Assembly: GCA_900321895.1 (NCBI GenBank)
Contig: ONYB01000072.1
Span: forward strand, 1 to 5,616
Origin: an uncultured Brachyspira sp.
GTDB lineage: Bacteria > Cyanobacteriota > Vampirovibrionia > Gastranaerophilales > Gastranaerophilaceae
Reading direction: 5' to 3'
Length of the DNA stretch: 5,616 nucleotides
Part shown: one piece after another, positions 5,195 to 5,616 of the stretch
Layout of the letters: every line of letters starts with the position of its first letter
How positions within the stretch are numbered: position 1 is the stretch's first letter
Position numbers and translations under genes: made by a program
The notes under the pieces: generated by a model
What the model saw: the letters and a program-made list of their open reading frames with translations, nothing else
Database searches by the model: none
Told to the model about the DNA's origin: nothing

Positions 5195-5440
5195 ATGCCT
5201 AAAAAAGAAAAACAAGGAATTGTAGTTAGCAGCAAAATGGATAAAACTATCGTAGTAAAAGTAGCTGATTACGAACCACATCCAAAATATAAAAAGATTA
5301 TTGAATCTAACAAAAACTACAAAGCTCACGATGAAAACAACATCTGTGGCGAAGGCGATATCGTAAGAATCGTTGAATCAAGACCTATTTCCGGCGGAAA
5401 ACGTTGGACATTGGGTGAAGTAGTTGAAAAAGCTCGTTAA
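5195..5440 (+). CDS. rpsQ: 30S ribosomal protein S17
   Basis: S17 is an OB-fold primary binder of the 16S rRNA 5' domain and acts early in 30S assembly. Its 81 residues match the family (E. coli 84). [16 protein letters not shown] (8-23) is the first beta-hairpin. [19 protein letters not shown] (29-47) is the typical middle. The family signature [20 protein letters not shown] (54-73) is complete, and VVEKAR is the usual end. AAGGAG at 5180-5185 is the SD, 9 bases before the ATG. The last four codons and stop form the 5' arm of a hairpin that spans the gene end. Confidence 0.97.
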   Translation: MPKKEKQGIVVSSKMDKTIVVKVADYEPHPKYKKIIESNKNYKAHDENNICGEGDIVRIVESRPISGGKRWTLGEVVEKAR

Positions 5441-5459
5441 TTAATAATGAGCTTTGTTT
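5429..5459 (+). terminator. Terminator-like hairpin at the end of rpsQ
   Basis: AAAGCTCGTTA (5429-5439) pairs with TAATGAGCTTT (5445-5455) around ATTAA: 11 bp with one G-T wobble, followed by GTTT so that the 3' side reads TTTGTTT (5453-5459). The shape resembles a weak intrinsic terminator or attenuator. The T-run is short and broken by a G, the stem is AT-rich, and rplN continues on the same strand, so complete termination is unlikely. Partial attenuation or a processing site is as plausible. Confidence 0.35.
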
Positions 5460-5478
5460 CAACCCTAAGTTGAAACAA
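5454..5478 (+). other. 10-bp perfect inverted repeat in the rpsQ-rplN spacer
   Basis: TTGTTTCAAC (5454-5463) and GTTGAAACAA (5469-5478) are perfect complements around CCTAA. The repeat shares bases 5454-5455 with the 3' arm of the preceding hairpin and swallows that hairpin's T-rich tail. Pairing here would therefore remove the U-tract the first hairpin needs to act as a terminator. Confidence 0.55.
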
Positions 5479-5482
5479 CAGA

Positions 5483-5513
5483 GGCAACATTACCAACAGA
5501 GTAATGAGAGGCC
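5483..5513 (+). other. Third hairpin in the rpsQ-rplN spacer
   Basis: CATTAC (5488-5493) pairs with GTAATG (5501-5506) around a 7-base loop. GGC (5483-5485) can pair with GCC (5511-5513) as an outer helix across an asymmetric internal loop. It stands 22 bases before the rplN SD. It is modest on its own; its place as third in a row makes it worth recording. Confidence 0.4.
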
Positions 5514-5548
5514 AAAAGTAAAAATACTTAAACAAAAGGAAAGTAAAA

Positions 5549-5616
5549 ATGATACAACAAGAAACCAGATTAGAAGTAGCAGATAACACAGGTGCAAAAC
5601 AGTTGTTATGTATCCG
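5549..5616 (+). CDS. rplN: 50S ribosomal protein L14, N-terminal part
   Basis: Only the first 22 codons and two further bases are in the window. They read [20 protein letters not shown] followed by CI, the highly conserved L14 N-terminus (MIQ.ET.L.VADN.GAK...CI). L14 binds 23S rRNA and contributes to inter-subunit bridges; it is about 122 residues in most bacteria. AAGGA at 5536-5540 is the SD, 8 bases before the ATG. Its position after rpsQ marks the usual S10-to-spc junction, so rplX and rplE are expected next beyond the edge. Confidence 0.97.
   Translation, partial: MIQQETRLEVADNTGAKQLLCI

Noticed and set aside
1..5616. Novel defence, mobile or biosynthetic system
   Set aside because: Every open frame of substance is a canonical ribosomal protein gene; only the non-coding spacers hold anything unexplained.

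Overview
This window is a run of ribosomal protein genes, all on the + strand, in the conserved S10-spc order: rplC (L3), rplD (L4), rplW (L23), rplB (L2), rpsS (S19), rplV (L22), rpsC (S3), rplP (L16), rpmC (L29), rpsQ (S17) and the first 22 codons of rplN (L14), which runs off the right edge. All ten complete genes are intact and of normal family length. Each has a purine-rich Shine-Dalgarno (SD) sequence 6 to 10 bases before its ATG. I see no mobile element, CRISPR array, tRNA or rRNA gene, defence gene or other accessory gene.

The DNA is AT-rich, with AGA/CGT arginine codons and A/T-rich third positions. The L3 protein reads like cyanobacterial and plastid L3 (GxGTTP segment). rpsJ (S10), normally just before rplC, does not lie in the 221 bases upstream. 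A block starting at rplC, with rpsJ moved to the str operon, is typical of Cyanobacteria and plastids. My best guess is therefore an AT-rich, non-photosynthetic relative of Cyanobacteria (Melainabacteria/Vampirovibrionia, for example Gastranaerophilales). This is inferred from memory of family features and not from a search; another low-GC bacterial lineage is possible.

Layout: bases 1-221 are a non-coding leader with a possible -10 box near the left edge and several mutually compatible or competing RNA helices. The last hairpin abuts the rplC SD. rplC to rpsQ then follow. Only rplD-rplW is tightly coupled (1-base overlap). The other junctions have spacers of 133 (rplC-rplD), 90 (rplW-rplB), 91 (rplB-rpsS), 53 (rpsS-rplV), 61 (rplV-rpsC), 46 (rpsC-rplP), 37 (rplP-rpmC), 95 (rpmC-rpsQ) and 108 (rpsQ-rplN) bases.

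The genes themselves are ordinary housekeeping genes. They encode subunits of the 50S (L2, L3, L4, L14, L16, L22, L23, L29) and 30S (S3, S17, S19) particles, presumably transcribed together. What stands out is the non-coding part: every spacer of 90 bases or more contains at least one good RNA hairpin, and several contain two or three tandem or mutually exclusive ones. I read these as candidate RNA processing, attenuation or ribosomal-protein feedback sites. That function is inference; the base pairing is visible in the sequence.
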